64,000 bases of DNA from Pseudenterobacter timonensis (GCF_900021175.1 NZ_FCOP01000013.1:248001-312000); one strand, 5' to 3'; positions 42,164-52,098 are shown, numbered from the stretch's first letter. Made by a program: numbers and translations. The notes: a model not told the origin generated them from the sequence alone.

Positions 42164-42469
42164 TTAGTTTTTAAGTTCACCTTTCTCTTTATCAGTCAGG
42201 CGATCCCGGGTACTTTTTGAATAGGCCATGAGCAAAAAGATGACCTCTTTTGTGGCAAGAAAATAGATTACCCTGCCGCCACCTCTCTTACCCCTTGACC
42301 CCGCGCTCATCCGAATTTTACGCAAGCCACCTGTGTGCTGAATCAGGTCGCCTTTATCAGGCCTGGCAATCAGTTCCTTTTGAAGTTCCTTCAATTCATC
42401 ATCTGTCGCGATGCACTTTATCTGGCGCGTAAAAAGTAATGTTTCGATAAATTCTATTGCATGGCTCAT
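42164..42469 (-). CDS. RelE/HigB-type toxin
   Basis: A 101-residue protein with the pattern of RelE/HigB-like mRNA-cutting toxins: GDLIQHTGGLRKIRMSAGSRG, then GGGRVIYFLATKEVIFLLMAYSKS and a basic C-terminal helix. Ribosome-dependent mRNA cleavage is known for the superfamily, not shown here. The toxin gene comes first, as in higBA. AAGGAATTGTAA precedes the ATG. The pair is on the minus strand between the Hcp module and betT. Confidence 0.8.
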   Translation of the reverse strand: MSHAIEFIETLLFTRQIKCIATDDELKELQKELIARPDKGDLIQHTGGLRKIRMSAGSRGKRGGGRVIYFLATKEVIFLLMAYSKSTRDRLTDKEKGELKN

Positions 42470-42604
42470 TTACAATTCCTTTTTGAGAAGCAGCAATCGC
42501 CTGATAGTGTTTCAGGTTCCCGCCGCTATATTACTCTTCCCTGAGTAACGCCACGTCATATAACTGTATATAAACACAGATATACTTATGTTTTCAGATT
42601 TTGT

Positions 42605-44638
42605 TTAAACATCCGGAAACATCACGCTATTTCCCGGCGCTTCCCGGTGCAGATGGATAAAGTTCAGGTGCTTTTCATACTGATCCAGAATATCCGTGAT
42701 CACCTGCTCCTTACTGTAATCCATCAGATCGTTGCCCTGGCTTCCCTCCAGCAGGAAGGTCTCCAGCCGGTAGTAGGTCGATTTCCCGCTGCGGGCGCGG
42801 TAGGTAAAGCCCGGCACCGAATATTGCTGCGGCCAGATCTGGTAGACAAAGTTCTGCTCGTCGCCCATGTGCACCTTCAGATCCAGATGCCCCAGCGTCT
42901 CCCCCTCCTCCGGCAGCAGTCGCGTCAGCTCCACGTGCGCGCCGCGAAGCCTTAACTCCTGGGCCACCTCTTCCATGGCCGGGAAGCAGATGGTCTCCAT
43001 CATCTGCGCGGTATAGCGGGTGCCGGGATAGTTCATCAGGCGCGACAGACGCTTCTTCCAGCTCAGCCTGTCATGATGGCCCAGCGGGCGCGGCGCGGTA
43101 TCGCGGCTGGCACTTTCGCGGCGGTAATCTTCCACCTTGAGCGATTTATACAGCCCCGCCATCACGAAGAAGATCACAAAGCTGAACGGCAGGCCCATGA
43201 TCACCGTGGTGTTCTGCAGCGCGGAAATACCGTTGGTCATCAGCATTCCGAGCGTCAGCAGGCCAATCGCCACCGACCAGAAGATGCGCAGCCAGTTCGG
43301 CGCGTCGCTGTTAATGTCCTTCAGCTTCGAGGTGAAGTTCCCCAGTACCAGCGCGCCGGAATCCGCCGAGGTGACGTAAAAGAGCAGGCCGGTAATGGTG
43401 GCGACCGAAGCGCTGAAGGTAAAGGCCGGGTACTGCGCCAGCAGGCTGTAGAAGCCGCGCTCCGGGTGCGTCATCGCCTCCTGGGCAAAGGTCGCGTTAC
43501 CGTGGATGATCTCATACAGCGCGCTGTTGCCGAAGATGGACAGCCACAGCAGGGTGAAGGTAAACGGGATGATCAGCGTTCCCATCACGAACTGGCGGAT
43601 GGTACGCCCGCGTGAAATCCGCGCCAGGAAGAGGCCGACAAACGGCGACCAGGCCACCCACCACGCCCAGAAGAAGAGCGTCCAGTTGTTCATCCACTCC
43701 ACCGGACGATCGAAGGCGAAGCTGTTGAGCGTCATGCCGGTGAAACGGTTGATGTAATCCCCTACGTTCTGCACCAGCGCATTGAGCAGGAACGAGGTGT
43801 CGCCCATAAAGAGGACAAACAGAATCAACCCCAGCGCCAGCGCGACGTTGAGCTCTGAAAGGATACGGATCCCCTTATCCACGCCCGACGTCACGGAAAT
43901 CGTGGCGATAATCACCGACAGCGCAATCAGCGCCGCTTTGGCCCCTATCGAGTCGGGAATATCAAACAGCACGCTGAGACCGTAGTTAAGCTGTACCACG
44001 CCGATGCCGAGCGTCGTGGCGATACCAAAAATGGTGCCGATCACCGCTGCGATATCCACGCTGTGACCGATCGGGCCGTTGATTTTTTTGCCGAAAATGG
44101 GATAGAGCGCGGAGCGGATAGTGAGGGGCAAATTATAACGGTAGCTAAAGTAACCGAGCGCCATTCCCATCAGGGCATACATCGCCCAGCCGGTCAGTCC
44201 ATAGTGAAATAGCGTCCAGACCATCGCCTGGCGCGCGGCCTCGATGGTCTGCCCCGCCCCTTCCGGCGGCTGCATATACTGGGTGACCGGTTCGGCCACG
44301 GAGAAGAACATCAGGTCGATACCAATCCCGGCGGCAAAAAGCATCGCCGCCCAGCTCAGCAGGCTGAACTCCGGCCGGGAGTGCTCCGGCCCGAGCTTTA
44401 CCGAACCAAACCGCGAACAGGCGATACAGACCACAAAGACGATATAGAGCGTGGCGGCCAGCAGGTAATACCAGCCGAAGGTTTTAGAGACCCAGTTCAG
44501 AGTGCGCCCAATCCACTCGGCGGAAAAGTCGCTAAAAAAGAGCGTCATCAGGGAAAACAACAAAATAAGTCCGGCGGAGGTATAGAAAACCACCGGATTG
44601 ATTTTGTCTTTTTCTCTGGTCTGCGTGAGATCTGTCAT
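42605..44638 (-). CDS. betT: High-affinity choline transporter BetT
   Basis: A 677-residue BCCT-family carrier with 12 predicted membrane helices. It imports choline using the proton gradient, for glycine betaine synthesis in osmotic stress. The family signature lies in WTLFFWAWWVAWSPFVGLF (about 315-333). The long hydrophilic C-terminal domain (about 510-677) is the osmosensing tail of BetT. Length and sequence follow E. coli BetT. It is divergent from betI with the BetI operator between. Confidence 0.97.
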   Translation of the reverse strand: MTDLTQTREKDKINPVVFYTSAGLILLFSLMTLFFSDFSAEWIGRTLNWVSKTFGWYYLLAATLYIVFVVCIACSRFGSVKLGPEHSRPEFSLLSWAAMLFAAGIGIDLMFFSVAEPVTQYMQPPEGAGQTIEAARQAMVWTLFHYGLTGWAMYALMGMALGYFSYRYNLPLTIRSALYPIFGKKINGPIGHSVDIAAVIGTIFGIATTLGIGVVQLNYGLSVLFDIPDSIGAKAALIALSVIIATISVTSGVDKGIRILSELNVALALGLILFVLFMGDTSFLLNALVQNVGDYINRFTGMTLNSFAFDRPVEWMNNWTLFFWAWWVAWSPFVGLFLARISRGRTIRQFVMGTLIIPFTFTLLWLSIFGNSALYEIIHGNATFAQEAMTHPERGFYSLLAQYPAFTFSASVATITGLLFYVTSADSGALVLGNFTSKLKDINSDAPNWLRIFWSVAIGLLTLGMLMTNGISALQNTTVIMGLPFSFVIFFVMAGLYKSLKVEDYRRESASRDTAPRPLGHHDRLSWKKRLSRLMNYPGTRYTAQMMETICFPAMEEVAQELRLRGAHVELTRLLPEEGETLGHLDLKVHMGDEQNFVYQIWPQQYSVPGFTYRARSGKSTYYRLETFLLEGSQGNDLMDYSKEQVITDILDQYEKHLNFIHLHREAPGNSVMFPDV

Positions 44639-44703
44639 CCAGTACCCTTATGTTTTTTGTAACTATTAAAACCAAAAAGCGCAACAATTAAGACACATTT
44701 TAT

Positions 44704-44717
44704 ATTGAACGTCCAAT
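44704..44717. promoter_or_regulatory. BetI operator between betT and betI
   Basis: ATTGAACGTCCAAT is a near-perfect palindrome in the 128-base gap between the divergent betT and betI starts. It matches the site that BetI binds in E. coli. Choline releases repression of both directions. Confidence 0.75.
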
Positions 44718-44766
44718 CAAAAACCGTTCTAATAGTTAACCAACGCTGATGAATGGAGTGGCAAGA

Positions 44767-45354
44767 ATGCCCAAACTGGGGATGCAGCCGATCCGGCGCA
44801 GGCAGCTGATCGACGCCACGCTGGCCGCAATAAACGAAGTAGGAATGCATGACGCCACCATCGCGCAGATCGCCCGGCGGGCGGGCGTCTCCACAGGGAT
44901 CGTCAGTCACTATTTCCAGGACAAAAACGGTCTGCTGGAAGCGACCATGCGCGACATCACCGGTCAGTTGCGCGACGCGGTATTGAACCGTTTACGCGCC
45001 GTGGCGAACGCCAGCGCAGAGCAGCGCTTACAGGCAATTGTCGACGGCAATTTCGATGAGACTCAGGTCAGCGGTGCGGCAATGAAGGCCTGGCTGGCCT
45101 TCTGGGCGAGCAGCATGCACCAGCCGATGCTCTATCGCCTGCAGCAGGTGAGCAGCCGCCGTCTGCTGTCGAACCTGATCTGCGAGTTCCGCCGCGAGCT
45201 GCCGCGTGAACAGGCTGAAGAGGCGGGCTACGGGCTCGCCGCTCTGATCGACGGTCTCTGGCTGCGCGCGGCGCTGAGCGGTAAGCCGCTGGATCACACC
45301 CGCGCCCGTGCGCTCACCAGCCACTTTATCAGCCAGCATTTAAAGACCGAATAA
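44767..45354 (+). CDS. betI: Choline-responsive TetR-family repressor BetI
   Basis: A 195-residue TetR-type regulator. The helix-turn-helix is in [20 protein letters not shown] (about 29-48), and the C-terminal domain binds choline. It represses betIBA and betT. The ATG at 44767 ([14 protein letters not shown]) gives exactly the E. coli length; the ORF extends six codons upstream. It lies 13 bases before betB in the betIBA operon. Confidence 0.97.
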   Translation: MPKLGMQPIRRRQLIDATLAAINEVGMHDATIAQIARRAGVSTGIVSHYFQDKNGLLEATMRDITGQLRDAVLNRLRAVANASAEQRLQAIVDGNFDETQVSGAAMKAWLAFWASSMHQPMLYRLQQVSSRRLLSNLICEFRRELPREQAEEAGYGLAALIDGLWLRAALSGKPLDHTRARALTSHFISQHLKTE

Positions 45355-45367
45355 CCGAGGAGAATTT

Positions 45368-46840
45368 ATGTCCCGAATGGCAGAACAGCAGCTTTACATT
45401 AATGGTGGTTATATATCCGCCACCAGCGGTCGCACCTTCGAGACCATCAACCCGGCGAACGGTGAAGTCCTGGCGAGCGTACAGGCCGCCGGGCGAGAAG
45501 ACGTTGACCGCGCTGTAGAGAGCGCTACGCGCGGGCAGAAAATCTGGGCGGCGATGACCGCCATGGAGCGCTCACGCATTTTGCGTCGCGCCGTCGATAT
45601 CCTGCGCGAACGTAACGATGAGCTGGCAACGCTTGAAACCCTCGACACCGGTAAAGCGTTTTCTGAAACCTCGACCGTCGACATCGTCACCGGCGCGGAC
45701 GTGCTGGAGTACTACGCGGGGCTGATCCCGGCGCTGGAAGGCAGCCAGATCCCGCTGCGCGACACCTCGTTCGTCTATACCCGGCGCGAGCCGCTGGGCG
45801 TGGTGGCGGGCATCGGCGCATGGAACTACCCCATCCAGATCGCCCTGTGGAAATCGGCCCCGGCGCTGGCGGCGGGTAACGCGATGATCTTCAAGCCGAG
45901 CGAAGTCACGCCGCTTACCGCCCTGAAACTGGCGGAGATCTACACCGAAGCGGGCCTGCCGGACGGCGTGTTTAACGTTCTGCCGGGTGTGGGCGCAGAG
46001 ACCGGACAGTACCTGACCGAGCATCCGGGCATCGCCAAAGTCTCATTTACCGGCGGCGTCGCCAGCGGCAAAAAGGTGATGGCGAACGCCGCGGCCTCGT
46101 CCCTGAAAGAGGTGACGATGGAGCTGGGCGGTAAATCCCCGCTGATAGTGTTTGACGACGCTTCTCTGGATCTCGCGGCAGACATCGCCATGATGGCGAA
46201 CTTCTTCAGCTCCGGCCAGGTATGCACCAACGGCACCCGCGTGTTTGTACCCGCGAAGTTTAAGGCGGAATTTGAGCAGAAGATCGTTGAGCGCGTGGGC
46301 CGCATCCGCGCGGGCGATCTGTTCGATGAACGCACCAACTTTGGCCCGATGGTCAGCTTCCCGCACCGCGACAGCGTGATGCGCTATATCGCCAAAGGCA
46401 AAGAGGAAGGCGCGCGCGTGCTCTGCGGCGGCGACGTGCTGAAGGGTGACCGGTTTGATAACGGCGCGTGGGTGGCCCCGACCGTGTTTACCGACTGCAC
46501 CGACGAGATGACCATCGTGCGCGAAGAGATCTTCGGCCCGGTGATGTCCATCCTCACCTTTGAAACCGATGAAGAAGCCATTCGTCGCGCCAATGCTACC
46601 GATTACGGTCTGGCGGCGGGCGTTGTGACGGCCGATCTGAACCGCGCGCACGGCGCCATTCATCAGCTCGAGGCGGGCATCTGCTGGATCAATACATGGG
46701 GCGAATCCCCTGCTGAAATGCCGGTGGGCGGCTACAAACACTCCGGCATTGGCCGCGAGAATGGCGTCATGACGCTGCAAAGCTATACACAGGTGAAGTC
46801 CATCCAGGTTGAGATGGGTAAATTCCAGTCCATATTTTAA
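45368..46840 (+). CDS. betB: Betaine aldehyde dehydrogenase
   Basis: A 490-residue NAD(P)-dependent aldehyde dehydrogenase making glycine betaine from betaine aldehyde. The general base is in [15 protein letters not shown] (Glu about 252), and the catalytic cysteine in [15 protein letters not shown] (about 286). Sequence and length match E. coli BetB. AGGAGAA lies before the ATG. Only 13 bases separate betB from the betA start codon. Confidence 0.98.
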   Translation: MSRMAEQQLYINGGYISATSGRTFETINPANGEVLASVQAAGREDVDRAVESATRGQKIWAAMTAMERSRILRRAVDILRERNDELATLETLDTGKAFSETSTVDIVTGADVLEYYAGLIPALEGSQIPLRDTSFVYTRREPLGVVAGIGAWNYPIQIALWKSAPALAAGNAMIFKPSEVTPLTALKLAEIYTEAGLPDGVFNVLPGVGAETGQYLTEHPGIAKVSFTGGVASGKKVMANAAASSLKEVTMELGGKSPLIVFDDASLDLAADIAMMANFFSSGQVCTNGTRVFVPAKFKAEFEQKIVERVGRIRAGDLFDERTNFGPMVSFPHRDSVMRYIAKGKEEGARVLCGGDVLKGDRFDNGAWVAPTVFTDCTDEMTIVREEIFGPVMSILTFETDEEAIRRANATDYGLAAGVVTADLNRAHGAIHQLEAGICWINTWGESPAEMPVGGYKHSGIGRENGVMTLQSYTQVKSIQVEMGKFQSIF

Positions 46841-46853
46841 CCGGGAGGTTTAT

Positions 46854-48518
46854 TTGCAATTTGATTACATCATTATCGGGGCCGGCTCTGCCGGCAACGT
46901 TCTGGCTACACGACTGACGGAAGATCCGAACACCAGCGTCCTGCTGCTGGAAGCAGGCGGCCCGGATTACCGCTTTGACTTTCGCACCCAGATGCCTGCC
47001 GCACTGGCATATCCGCTGCAGGGGAAGCGCTACAACTGGGCCTATGAAACCGAGCCAGAGCCGTTTATGAATAACCGCCGCATGGAGTGCGGACGCGGTA
47101 AAGGGCTGGGCGGCTCGTCGCTTATCAACGGTATGTGCTATGTACGCGGCAACGCGATGGATCTGGACAACTGGGCGAAAGAACCGGGTCTGGAGCACTG
47201 GAGCTATCTCAACTGCCTGCCCTATTACCGTAAGGCAGAGACCCGCGACGTGGGGCCAAACGACTACCACGGCGGCGACGGTCCGGTGAGCGTTACCACC
47301 TCGAAGCCGGGCGTGAACCCGCTGTTTGAGGCGATGGTGGAAGCGGGCGTGCAGGCGGGCTACCCGCGCACCGACGATCTTAACGGCTATCAGCAGGAGG
47401 GCTTCGGCCCGATGGATCGTACCGTGACGCCGCAGGGCCGACGCGCCAGCACCGCGCGCGGCTATCTGGACCAGGCGAAACCGCGCCCGAACCTGACCAT
47501 CCGCACCCACGCCATGACCGATCACATTATTTTTGACGGCAAGCGCGCAGTGGGCGTTGAGTGGCTGGAGGGCGAAAGCACTATCCCATCCAACGCGACG
47601 GCAAACAAAGAGGTATTGCTGTGTGCCGGGGCGATTGCCTCTCCGCAAATTCTGCAGCGCTCCGGCGTCGGCAACGCTGAGCTGCTGAAGCAGTTCGATA
47701 TTCCGCTAGTACATGATTTACCCGGCGTGGGGGAAAACTTACAGGATCACCTGGAGATGTATCTCCAGTATGAGTGTAAGGAGCCAGTCTCCCTCTACCC
47801 GGCCCTGCAGTGGTGGAACCAGCCGAAGATTGGCGCCGAATGGCTGTTTGGCGGCACCGGCCTGGGCGCGAGCAATCACTTCGAAGCGGGCGGGTTTATC
47901 CGCAGCCGCGAGGAGTTCGAGTGGCCGAACATTCAGTACCACTTCCTGCCGGTGGCGATTAACTATAACGGCTCGAACGCGGTGAAGGAGCATGGCTTCC
48001 AGTGCCACGTTGGCTCCATGCGCTCCCCGAGCCGCGGGCATGTGCGCATCAAATCCCGCGATCCGCACCAGCATCCGGCGATCCTGTTTAACTATATGTC
48101 CCACAAACAGGACTGGCAGGAGTTCCGCGACGCGATCCGCATCACCCGCGAGATCATGCACCAGCCGGCGCTGGACAAATATCGTGGCCGTGAAATCAGC
48201 CCGGGCGTTGAATGCCAGACGGACGAACAGCTGGACGAGTTTGTACGTAATCACGCCGAAACCGCCTTCCATCCGTGTGGCACCTGCAAGATGGGTTATG
48301 ACGAGATGGCGGTAGTCGACGGTGAAGGCCGCGTTCACGGGCTGGCAGGGTTACGCGTGGTGGATGCGTCGATTATGCCGCAGATTATTACCGGCAACCT
48401 GAACGCCACCACCATCATGATTGGCGAGAAGATTGCCGACGCGATCCGCGGGCGCGAGCCGCTGGCGAAGAGCACGGCGGCCTATTATGTGGCGAACGGG
48501 GCACCGGTTCGCCGCTGA
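46854..48518 (+). CDS. betA: Choline dehydrogenase
   Basis: A 554-residue membrane-associated GMC oxidoreductase that oxidises choline to betaine aldehyde. The FAD-binding motif is [18 protein letters not shown] (about 4-21). The active-site histidine lies in [11 protein letters not shown] (about 472), and a second in [13 protein letters not shown] follows. The start is a TTG at 46854, well placed after GGGAGG and matching the E. coli N-terminus ([10 protein letters not shown]); an ATG at 46809 would lie inside betB. It ends betIBA. Confidence 0.96.
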   Translation: MQFDYIIIGAGSAGNVLATRLTEDPNTSVLLLEAGGPDYRFDFRTQMPAALAYPLQGKRYNWAYETEPEPFMNNRRMECGRGKGLGGSSLINGMCYVRGNAMDLDNWAKEPGLEHWSYLNCLPYYRKAETRDVGPNDYHGGDGPVSVTTSKPGVNPLFEAMVEAGVQAGYPRTDDLNGYQQEGFGPMDRTVTPQGRRASTARGYLDQAKPRPNLTIRTHAMTDHIIFDGKRAVGVEWLEGESTIPSNATANKEVLLCAGAIASPQILQRSGVGNAELLKQFDIPLVHDLPGVGENLQDHLEMYLQYECKEPVSLYPALQWWNQPKIGAEWLFGGTGLGASNHFEAGGFIRSREEFEWPNIQYHFLPVAINYNGSNAVKEHGFQCHVGSMRSPSRGHVRIKSRDPHQHPAILFNYMSHKQDWQEFRDAIRITREIMHQPALDKYRGREISPGVECQTDEQLDEFVRNHAETAFHPCGTCKMGYDEMAVVDGEGRVHGLAGLRVVDASIMPQIITGNLNATTIMIGEKIADAIRGREPLAKSTAAYYVANGAPVRR

Positions 48519-48531
48519 GTGCGAACTGCTC

Positions 48532-48615
48532 CCCTCACCCTAACCCTCTCCCCAAAGGGGAGAGGGAACTTGAACCCCCTCTCCCCTTTGGGGAGAGGGC
48601 TGGGGTGAGGGGAAA
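48532..48615. repeat. Paired CCCTCTCCCC/GGGGAGAGGG palindromes after betA
   Basis: Two copies of CCCTCTCCCC...GGGGAGAGGG lie back to back (48545-48569 and 48577-48600), flanked by CCCTCACCC and GGGTGAGGGG. Together they make a larger inverted repeat between the convergent betA and acetyltransferase genes. It may act as a two-way terminator. The family also occurs at 27.6 and 35.6-35.8 kb. Confidence 0.85.
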
Positions 48616-49314
48616 TTATTTCCGAAATTCCTCAAGCCGCCTGACCTGCCGCCCTTCCCCGTCAAAATTCTCCGCCGCCAGCCAGGCCCGCAGCTCCATG
48701 TCTCTTTGCGGCCACTCGCCGTCAATGATGGAGAGCATATCGCTGTCCCGGTTGCGCCCTTTGCGCACCAGCTTCTGGCGCAGACGCCCTTCCCGGACAA
48801 AGCCCAGCCGCTCCGCCGCTTTGCGTGAAGCAACGTTCATCGAATCACACTTCCACTCGACGCGGCGGTAGCCTGTTTCGAAGGCATTTTTCAGCAGCAG
48901 CCAGACCGCCTCGGTGCCGATGGTGCTGTTTTTCATTTTGCGCGACCAGGTGACGTGGCCAATCTCTACCGAGCCCGCCATCCGCTCAATCGCCATGTAG
49001 CAGACCAGCCCCACCGCATGCCCTGAGCGTAAGTCGATGACCCCATAAGGCACCAGCGCCGCATCCCCGACTTTACCCTCTACCCAGCGCGCGGTGGCCT
49101 CTACGCTCTCAGGCTGGACGCTGGCAAGCCAGGTCCAGTCGCTGTTATCACCCAGCGCGTAAGCGTCAAAGAGATCCGCGGCGTGACGCCCGGCGTCCAG
49201 CGGCTCAAGGGCGCACCAGACGCCCGTCAGCGGCGTGCGCGTTAGCACGCCGGCGCCATGCCAGTCGGGAACGGGATCGTTAACAAGTTGACCATACTGA
49301 TTAAGTTCGGGCAC
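48616..49314 (-). CDS. GNAT-family N-acetyltransferase, RimJ/RimL type
   Basis: A 232-residue acetyltransferase resembling the RimL-type proteins that modify amino groups of proteins or small molecules. The acetyl-CoA-binding region is in VEIGHVTWSRKMKNSTIGTE (about 136-155), followed by RVEWKCDSMNVASRKAAERLGFVREG (given by position about 176-201), the common RimL tail. The substrate is unknown. No E. coli K-12 gene is recognised as its direct counterpart. It stands alone between the bet operon and a cold-shock-domain gene. Confidence 0.8.
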   Translation of the reverse strand: MPELNQYGQLVNDPVPDWHGAGVLTRTPLTGVWCALEPLDAGRHAADLFDAYALGDNSDWTWLASVQPESVEATARWVEGKVGDAALVPYGVIDLRSGHAVGLVCYMAIERMAGSVEIGHVTWSRKMKNSTIGTEAVWLLLKNAFETGYRRVEWKCDSMNVASRKAAERLGFVREGRLRQKLVRKGRNRDSDMLSIIDGEWPQRDMELRAWLAAENFDGEGRQVRRLEEFRK

Positions 49315-49356
49315 GGCGGTGACTCCTGAAGGGGGTAGCTCTCTGTTATAGCAGGC

Positions 49357-49830
49357 TTACTTCAGAAGTTTAATAGTGGCGTCGATATCAATCTCATCTT
49401 CGGAGAAGATATGGGTCGTTTTCTGGAAGGTCGTAATCGCGAGCTTCTTCACCGTGCGCATTTCGCCCGGCTTCGCGGTGGATTTGGGTTTGATATTATT
49501 CATCAATATCCCGACCGACAACACCGCGTTCTCTTTATCAATACCGCTCTCGACGGGCACCTCTTCGCTAAAGACCACGAAGGATTTTATCGAAGCGAGC
49601 TTCAGGCGCTCGCCTGCGATATAGATGTACTTACTTTCCGGGACAACTTTTACCGCATACGCAGAGAGCCCCTTGTTATTGGTGCCAGGCTCGAAGGTCA
49701 CGGCTGCATCTTTCTTGATGAGCTCCGGATTCGCGACCTTAATCACGTGAAAGTAGCGATTGTCGCCGTTTTCATCTCTGATAAAGCCAAAGCCTTTCTC
49801 TTTAAACCACGTTGTGATTGTTCCGTTCAT
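49357..49830 (-). CDS. Cold-shock-domain protein with an extra C-terminal domain
   Basis: A 157-residue protein. The first 65 or so residues form a cold-shock domain with RNP1-like KEKGFGFIRDENG (about 10-22) and RNP2-like RYFHVIKV. Unlike CspA (70 residues), it goes on for about 90 residues of unassigned sequence (SKYIYIAGERLKLASIKSF through FSEDEIDIDATIKLLK). Nucleic acid binding is likely; the role of the tail is unknown. The ATG at 49830 directly starts the domain (MNGTITTWF); upstream codons do not look coding. Confidence 0.75.
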   Translation of the reverse strand: MNGTITTWFKEKGFGFIRDENGDNRYFHVIKVANPELIKKDAAVTFEPGTNNKGLSAYAVKVVPESKYIYIAGERLKLASIKSFVVFSEEVPVESGIDKENAVLSVGILMNNIKPKSTAKPGEMRTVKKLAITTFQKTTHIFSEDEIDIDATIKLLK

Positions 49831-50039
49831 TACCGTTACCGCCTGAAAATAGACTCTCAAATTTTTGCAGCGCGCAGTGTAAAGCACAACGCCCGCGGCG
49901 ACTACGGCTTTGGTCAAAAGGCGAGTAAAAAGCAGCCAGCCGTTTCGCTCATTCCGAAAAAATGCATCGCGCCCATCCAGCGCCGCGCCCCCCTGGCCGG
50001 GTGACTATACTTAAGCTAATACAGACAACGGAGCGCGCT

Positions 50040-51161
50040 ATGCCCTTACCCGATTTTCATGTTTCCGAACCCTTCACACTCGGCGTTGAGCTGGAGCTGC
50101 AGGTGGTCAATCCGCCTGTCTACGACCTGAGCCAGGACTCGTCGCAACTGATTGACGCCGTAAAGGCTGATATCAAGGGGGGTGAAGTTAAACACGATAT
50201 CACCGAAAGCATGCTGGAAATCGCCACGGGCGTCTGCCAGAACATCGACCAGGCGGCAGCGCAGTTTTCCGCCATGCAGCAGGTGATCCTGCGCGCCGCG
50301 GCGGAACATCACGTGCAGATCTGCGGCGGGGGTACCCACCCCTTCCAGAAGTGGCAGCGCCAGGAAGTTTGCGACGACGAGCGCTATAACCGCACGCTGG
50401 AGATGTTCGGCTATCTGGTTCAGCAGGCGACCGTCTTTGGTCAGCATGTCCACGTGGGCTGCCAGAACGGCGATGACGCCATCTATCTGCTGCACGGCCT
50501 GTCGCGCTTTGTGCCGCACTTTATCGCGCTGGGGGCAGCCTCGCCCTATATGCAGGGCAGCGACACCCGCTTCGCCTCGTCGCGGCTCAATATTTTTTCC
50601 GCCTTCCCCGACAACGGCCACCTGCCCTGGGTGAGCAACTGGCAGGAGTTTGAAGGGCTGTTTCGCCGCCTGAGCTATACCAGCATGATCGACAGCATTA
50701 AGGATCTGCACTGGGATATCCGACCCAGCCCGCATTTCGGCACCGTGGAGGTGAGAGTGATGGATACGCCGCTGACCCTCTCCCATGCCATCAACATTAC
50801 CGGCCTGATCCAGGCGACGGCCCACTGGCTCCTGACCGAGCGGCCTTACAAACACCAGGAGCGCGACTATCTTCTTTATAAATTTAACCGCTTCCAGGCG
50901 TGCCGCTTTGGGCTGCAGGGCATTCTGACGGATGTCCATACGGGCGAACAGCGCACGATTGCCGAGGATATGGCCTGGCTTCTGGAGCGGGTCGCGCCGT
51001 CGGCGGAAAAGCTGGGCGGCATGAGCGCCATTAACGAAATCGCGCAGATGCTGAAACAGGAGAAAAGCGAGGCGCAGCGGATGCGGGACTTTATCCTCGA
51101 CGGCGGCTCCCTCACGTCGCTGGTGCAAAAACATTGCGAACTGTGGGCGACCAGCCCGTAA
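50040..51161 (+). CDS. ybdK: YbdK, carboxylate-amine ligase (weak glutamate-cysteine ligase)
   Basis: A 373-residue GCS2-family ATP-dependent ligase with weak gamma-glutamylcysteine synthetase activity reported for the E. coli protein. [14 protein letters not shown] (about 12-25) and [13 protein letters not shown] (about 95-107) are family motifs. The start at 50040 gives [12 protein letters not shown], as in E. coli. In E. coli the gene sits close to entD; here it is the last gene of the accessory block, in the same relative order, and it converges on cutC. Confidence 0.93.
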   Translation: MPLPDFHVSEPFTLGVELELQVVNPPVYDLSQDSSQLIDAVKADIKGGEVKHDITESMLEIATGVCQNIDQAAAQFSAMQQVILRAAAEHHVQICGGGTHPFQKWQRQEVCDDERYNRTLEMFGYLVQQATVFGQHVHVGCQNGDDAIYLLHGLSRFVPHFIALGAASPYMQGSDTRFASSRLNIFSAFPDNGHLPWVSNWQEFEGLFRRLSYTSMIDSIKDLHWDIRPSPHFGTVEVRVMDTPLTLSHAINITGLIQATAHWLLTERPYKHQERDYLLYKFNRFQACRFGLQGILTDVHTGEQRTIAEDMAWLLERVAPSAEKLGGMSAINEIAQMLKQEKSEAQRMRDFILDGGSLTSLVQKHCELWATSP

Positions 51162-51179
51162 CGCGGGCGAAAAAAGGAT

Positions 51180-51211
51180 AAAAAAAGGCCCCTGTTGAAA
51201 TTGCAGGGGCC
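51180..51211 (-). terminator. Terminator of cutC and of the MicL small RNA
   Basis: On the minus strand GGCCCCTG and CAGGGGCC form an eight-pair stem with an eight-base loop (CAATTTCA type), followed by TTTTTTT. It is one of the strongest rho-independent terminators in the window. It probably also defines the 3' end of MicL and may act on ybdK transcripts from the other side. Confidence 0.9.
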
Positions 51212-51492
51212 TGGTACGAGCAAGCATCATATTGGGCGACATGATGCGCGGTAAAAATCGGTACGTTGCTACACGTGATAACGATCAATTAGTGATTTCA
51301 TTACCGCAACCGACTCTCCATCCACACCGTAGCGCGAATATTCATCCGCCGCGGCATCCGTCGACATTGACAACCCTGTATTGCGATAGCGCATGGGTGA
51401 AGGCGTCCATCTGCCTGCTGAGCTATGCAGCTCTTTCACCCCGGCGCGTATAAATAGCTCCAGATTGCTGGCGCGAACTCCTGCGCCCGCCA
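51180..51492 (-). ncRNA. micL: Probable MicL small RNA (from the cutC 3' region)
   Basis: In E. coli, MicL is made from a sigma-E promoter inside cutC as an RNA of about 307 bases, cut to an 80-base 3' form that blocks lpp mRNA. Here the minus strand inside cutC has GGAACTA (51521-51527) and, after 16 bases, TTCCAA (51499-51504), a fair sigma-E promoter. A start near 51492 and an end at the strong terminator give about 313 bases, very near the E. coli size. The processed form would be roughly 51180-51260. The call rests on position, promoter and terminator, not on an alignment. Confidence 0.65.
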
Positions 51493-52012
51493 TTATTATT
51501 GGAACACCGGATTCGCGGTTTAGTTCCATAATTAATTGCAATCCTTTTTCAGCCGTCGGCTGTTGCCCCGAGGTGAGCACCCTTGCCACCCCCAGTTCCG
51601 CCAGACTATCAAAGGCTTGCTGCGGACTGGCGCACATATCGAAGGCGCGATGAAAAGTTACCGATAGCCCCTGAGAGGCGGCCATCACCTGACGCATCCG
51701 CGCCATATCTACCCTTCCCTCTTCATCCAGTACCCCGACCACCAGACCAGGGAAGCCCAGATCGCGCACCAGAGCGATATCCTCCAGCATGGCGCGAAAC
51801 TCCTCTGCGGAGTAGCAAAAGTCGCCGCCCCGGGGACGAATAATGGGGTGAACCGGAATTGTCACCCGGGAACGGACCGATTTCAGCACGCCGTATGAGG
51901 GGGTAAGCCCGCCCTCTTTCGGCGAAGCGCACAGCTCAATGCGGTCCGCCCCGTTATGTTGCGCCGTTACCGCACAGGCTTCGCTGTAACAGCAGATCTC
52001 CAGTAGCGCCAT
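51269..52012 (-). CDS. cutC: CutC family protein
   Basis: A 247-residue TIM-barrel protein named for copper homeostasis. In E. coli the copper phenotype has been traced to loss of MicL, whose gene lies within cutC, so the protein's own role is unclear. [20 protein letters not shown] (about 4-23) and [14 protein letters not shown] (about 51-64) are typical, as is [13 protein letters not shown]. The ATG at 52012 matches E. coli; the frame is open 12 codons more. It converges on ybdK. Confidence 0.95.
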   Translation of the reverse strand: MALLEICCYSEACAVTAQHNGADRIELCASPKEGGLTPSYGVLKSVRSRVTIPVHPIIRPRGGDFCYSAEEFRAMLEDIALVRDLGFPGLVVGVLDEEGRVDMARMRQVMAASQGLSVTFHRAFDMCASPQQAFDSLAELGVARVLTSGQQPTAEKGLQLIMELNRESGVPIIMAGAGVRASNLELFIRAGVKELHSSAGRWTPSPMRYRNTGLSMSTDAAADEYSRYGVDGESVAVMKSLIDRYHV

Positions 52013-52098
52013 CCCTCTCTCCTGACTCGTCAAAACTCGCCACATCATGCCATGCCGGCGGGCATCAGACCCGGAGCCCGCTCACATTCGTCTGCCGC

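Noticed and set aside
27595-51268. Prophage or integrative element carrying the accessory block
   Set aside because: No integrase, transposase, tRNA gene or attachment-site direct repeat was seen at either edge, and most cargo genes have normal enterobacterial composition.
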